From the NCBI GenBank assembly GCA_028687425.1, contig JAQUAD010000025.1, forward strand, positions 1 to 41,273: a stretch of DNA of 41,273 nt. Direction: 5' to 3'. Shown one piece after another: positions 40,078 to 41,273 of this stretch. This DNA comes from Sideroxydans sp. (GTDB lineage: Bacteria; Pseudomonadota; Gammaproteobacteria; Burkholderiales; Gallionellaceae). How positions within the stretch are numbered: the stretch's first letter is position 1; every line of letters starts with the position of its first letter. A program made the position numbers and the translations under genes. The notes beneath the pieces are model-generated. The model did not search any database, was not told where the DNA came from, and saw nothing but the letters and a program-made list of their open reading frames with translations.

Positions 40078-41273
40078 GTGCCGGTTTTTTCCTATAAAGG
40101 CAGAAGCAATCGCGGTGGTGAGTTGGTGCAAGGCACGCTGGAAGGTGCCGACAGCGGTGTCATCGCCGATCAGTTGCTGAATACCGGCATCACCCCGACC
40201 GAGATCAAGATTTCGCATAATGCCCGCACTACACTGGCAAACCAGCCTACGTTGTGGCAGCGCCTGAACCAGGACAAAAAGGTTGACCCGCTGGAGCTGA
40301 TGTTGTTCTCGCGTCAGATGTACACCCTGCTCAAGTCGGGCGTGCCCATCATGCGTGCATTGGCAGGCTTGCAGGAATCTTCGCAGAACCCGACTTTCGT
40401 CACCATGCTGCAAGACTTGCGCGAAAGTCTGGACAGTGGTCGCGAGCTTTCCACAGCCATGCGCCGCCATCCCAAGATTTTTTCCCCGTTCTATCTCAGC
40501 ATGGTACAGGTCGGCGAAATGACCGGCATGCTCGATCAGACCTTCTTGCGCCTGTACGAGCATCTGGAATTTGAAAAAGACATGCGCGAACGCATCAAGG
40601 GTGCAATCCGCTATCCGATGTTCGTGGTCATCGCCATGGCGATCGCCATCGTCATCGTGAATATCTTCGTCATCCCTGCTTTCGCCAAAGTCTTTGCAGG
40701 CTTCCATGCCGAGCTGCCCCTGATGACCAAGATACTGATGGGCTTTTCCAACTTCATGGTGAATTACTGGCCGATCCTTCTGGCAGGGATCATCGGGGCA
40801 GTGGTCGGCTTCCGGGCATGGATCAATACGCCCGACGGGCGCTACAAATGGGATCGCTATAAATTCAAATTGCCTATCGCCGGCAAGATCATTCTCAAAG
40901 GCACGCTGGCACGTTTTGCGCGCAGCCTGGCCCTGTCGTTCAAAAGCGGCATCCCCATCGTGCAAGGTTTGAACACGGTCGGCATGGTGGTGGACAACGA
41001 ATACATGCGCAGCAAGATCGAGCAGATGCGTGACGGCGTCGAGCGCGGCGAAAGCATCCTGCGCACTGCGCATACCACCGGCGTATTCAATCCCACGGTG
41101 ATGCAGATGATCGCGGTGGGTGAGGAGACCGGTGATCTGGATGGCCTGATGTTCGAAGTGGCTGGTATGTACGAGCGCGATGTTGAATACGAAGTCAAAA
41201 CGCTCTCCGCGCAGATCGAACCCATCATGATCGTGCTGTTGGGGGCGCTGGTATTGGTGCTGGCATTGGGCAT
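40078..41273 (+). CDS. mshG: MSHA/type II secretion inner-membrane platform protein (MshG-like), truncated by the window
   Basis: The frame opens with GTG 40078, two bases after the mshE stop, and runs off the right edge after 398 codons. The protein begins with MPVFSYKGR when GTG is read as Met, followed by two T2SF domains: LFSRQMYTLLKSGVPIMRAL and LARFARSLALSFKSGIPIVQGL. Each is followed by a QVGEMTGMLD or AVGEETGDLD motif and membrane helices (MFVVIAMAIAIVIVNIFVIP; the last at the edge). Such proteins form the membrane platform on which the ATPase acts. Only a few residues at the C-terminus are likely missing. Confidence 0.9.
   Translation, partial: MPVFSYKGRSNRGGELVQGTLEGADSGVIADQLLNTGITPTEIKISHNARTTLANQPTLWQRLNQDKKVDPLELMLFSRQMYTLLKSGVPIMRALAGLQESSQNPTFVTMLQDLRESLDSGRELSTAMRRHPKIFSPFYLSMVQVGEMTGMLDQTFLRLYEHLEFEKDMRERIKGAIRYPMFVVIAMAIAIVIVNIFVIPAFAKVFAGFHAELPLMTKILMGFSNFMVNYWPILLAGIIGAVVGFRAWINTPDGRYKWDRYKFKLPIAGKIILKGTLARFARSLALSFKSGIPIVQGLNTVGMVVDNEYMRSKIEQMRDGVERGESILRTAHTTGVFNPTVMQMIAVGEETGDLDGLMFEVAGMYERDVEYEVKTLSAQIEPIMIVLLGALVLVLALG

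Noticed and set aside
40072-41073. Open frame of 333 codons on the minus strand opposite mshG
   Set aside because: The plus strand encodes a textbook T2SF protein in the same bases; the antisense product has a His/Gln/Asp-rich composition without domain signals.
1-41273. Insertion sequences, integrases or phage genes
   Set aside because: No transposase, integrase or phage-like protein was seen; the possible inserted cassette at 30101-34963 carries no mobility gene or clear terminal repeats.

Overview
The window reads as ordinary, gene-dense chromosome of a betaproteobacterium. The gene set and order (thiS-thiG-trmB, ccoNOQP-GHIS beside fnr-hemN, grxC-secB-SH3 protein-gpsA, MSHA-type pilus genes) fit Nitrosomonadales, perhaps a Gallionellaceae-like microaerophile. 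That assignment is inference from gene content. I see no insertion sequence, phage gene, CRISPR array or rRNA. One tRNA is present.

Layout. 1-334 is the tail of a histone H1-like Lys/Ala/Pro-rich protein built on 33-bp repeats, followed by about 500 bp without a gene but with several hairpins. 842-2203 is pabB, facing a leftward stringent-response and nucleotide block (yicC, gmk, rpoZ, spoT). 6187-9544 is a rightward operon: PP2C phosphatase, rph, rdgB and hemW. It meets the leftward thiS-thiG-trmB operon tail to tail. tRNA-Gly(CCC) lies divergent from thiS.

11411-23397 is a low-oxygen respiration region: ccoNOQP, an unannotated 39-aa membrane microprotein, a strong terminator, then ccoG-H-I-S (copper delivery and assembly of cbb3 oxidase). 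A leftward unit follows, containing an FNR/Anr-type 4Fe-4S regulator and two uncharacterised membrane-associated proteins. Divergent from it are hemN (anaerobic haem synthesis) and a flavin oxidoreductase of the nitronate monooxygenase family with a C-terminal cysteine cluster. The ccoN and hemN promoters carry the same 17-nt sequence containing an FNR box, so the regulator in the window probably controls both.

24730-29964 is a tightly overlapped leftward operon: gpmI, envC, ctpA, an unknown protein and moeB/thiF. 30101-34963 is the most interesting segment. It holds an ArsR-family regulator whose two cysteines have the spacing of the persulfide sensors SqrR/BigR, a promoter covered by two overlapping palindromes, an RND efflux pair, and a small YgaP-like DUF2892 membrane protein. 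It sits between gpmI and yibN, which are divergent neighbours in Escherichia coli, so it looks like a cassette placed in an old gene boundary. I propose a sulfide/persulfide-responsive efflux system.

35165-37807 continues the conserved block (rhodanese yibN, grxC, secB, SH3-domain protein, gpsA), with trmL convergent. 38372 to the right edge holds mshE (with c-di-GMP-binding type repeats) and a truncated mshG.
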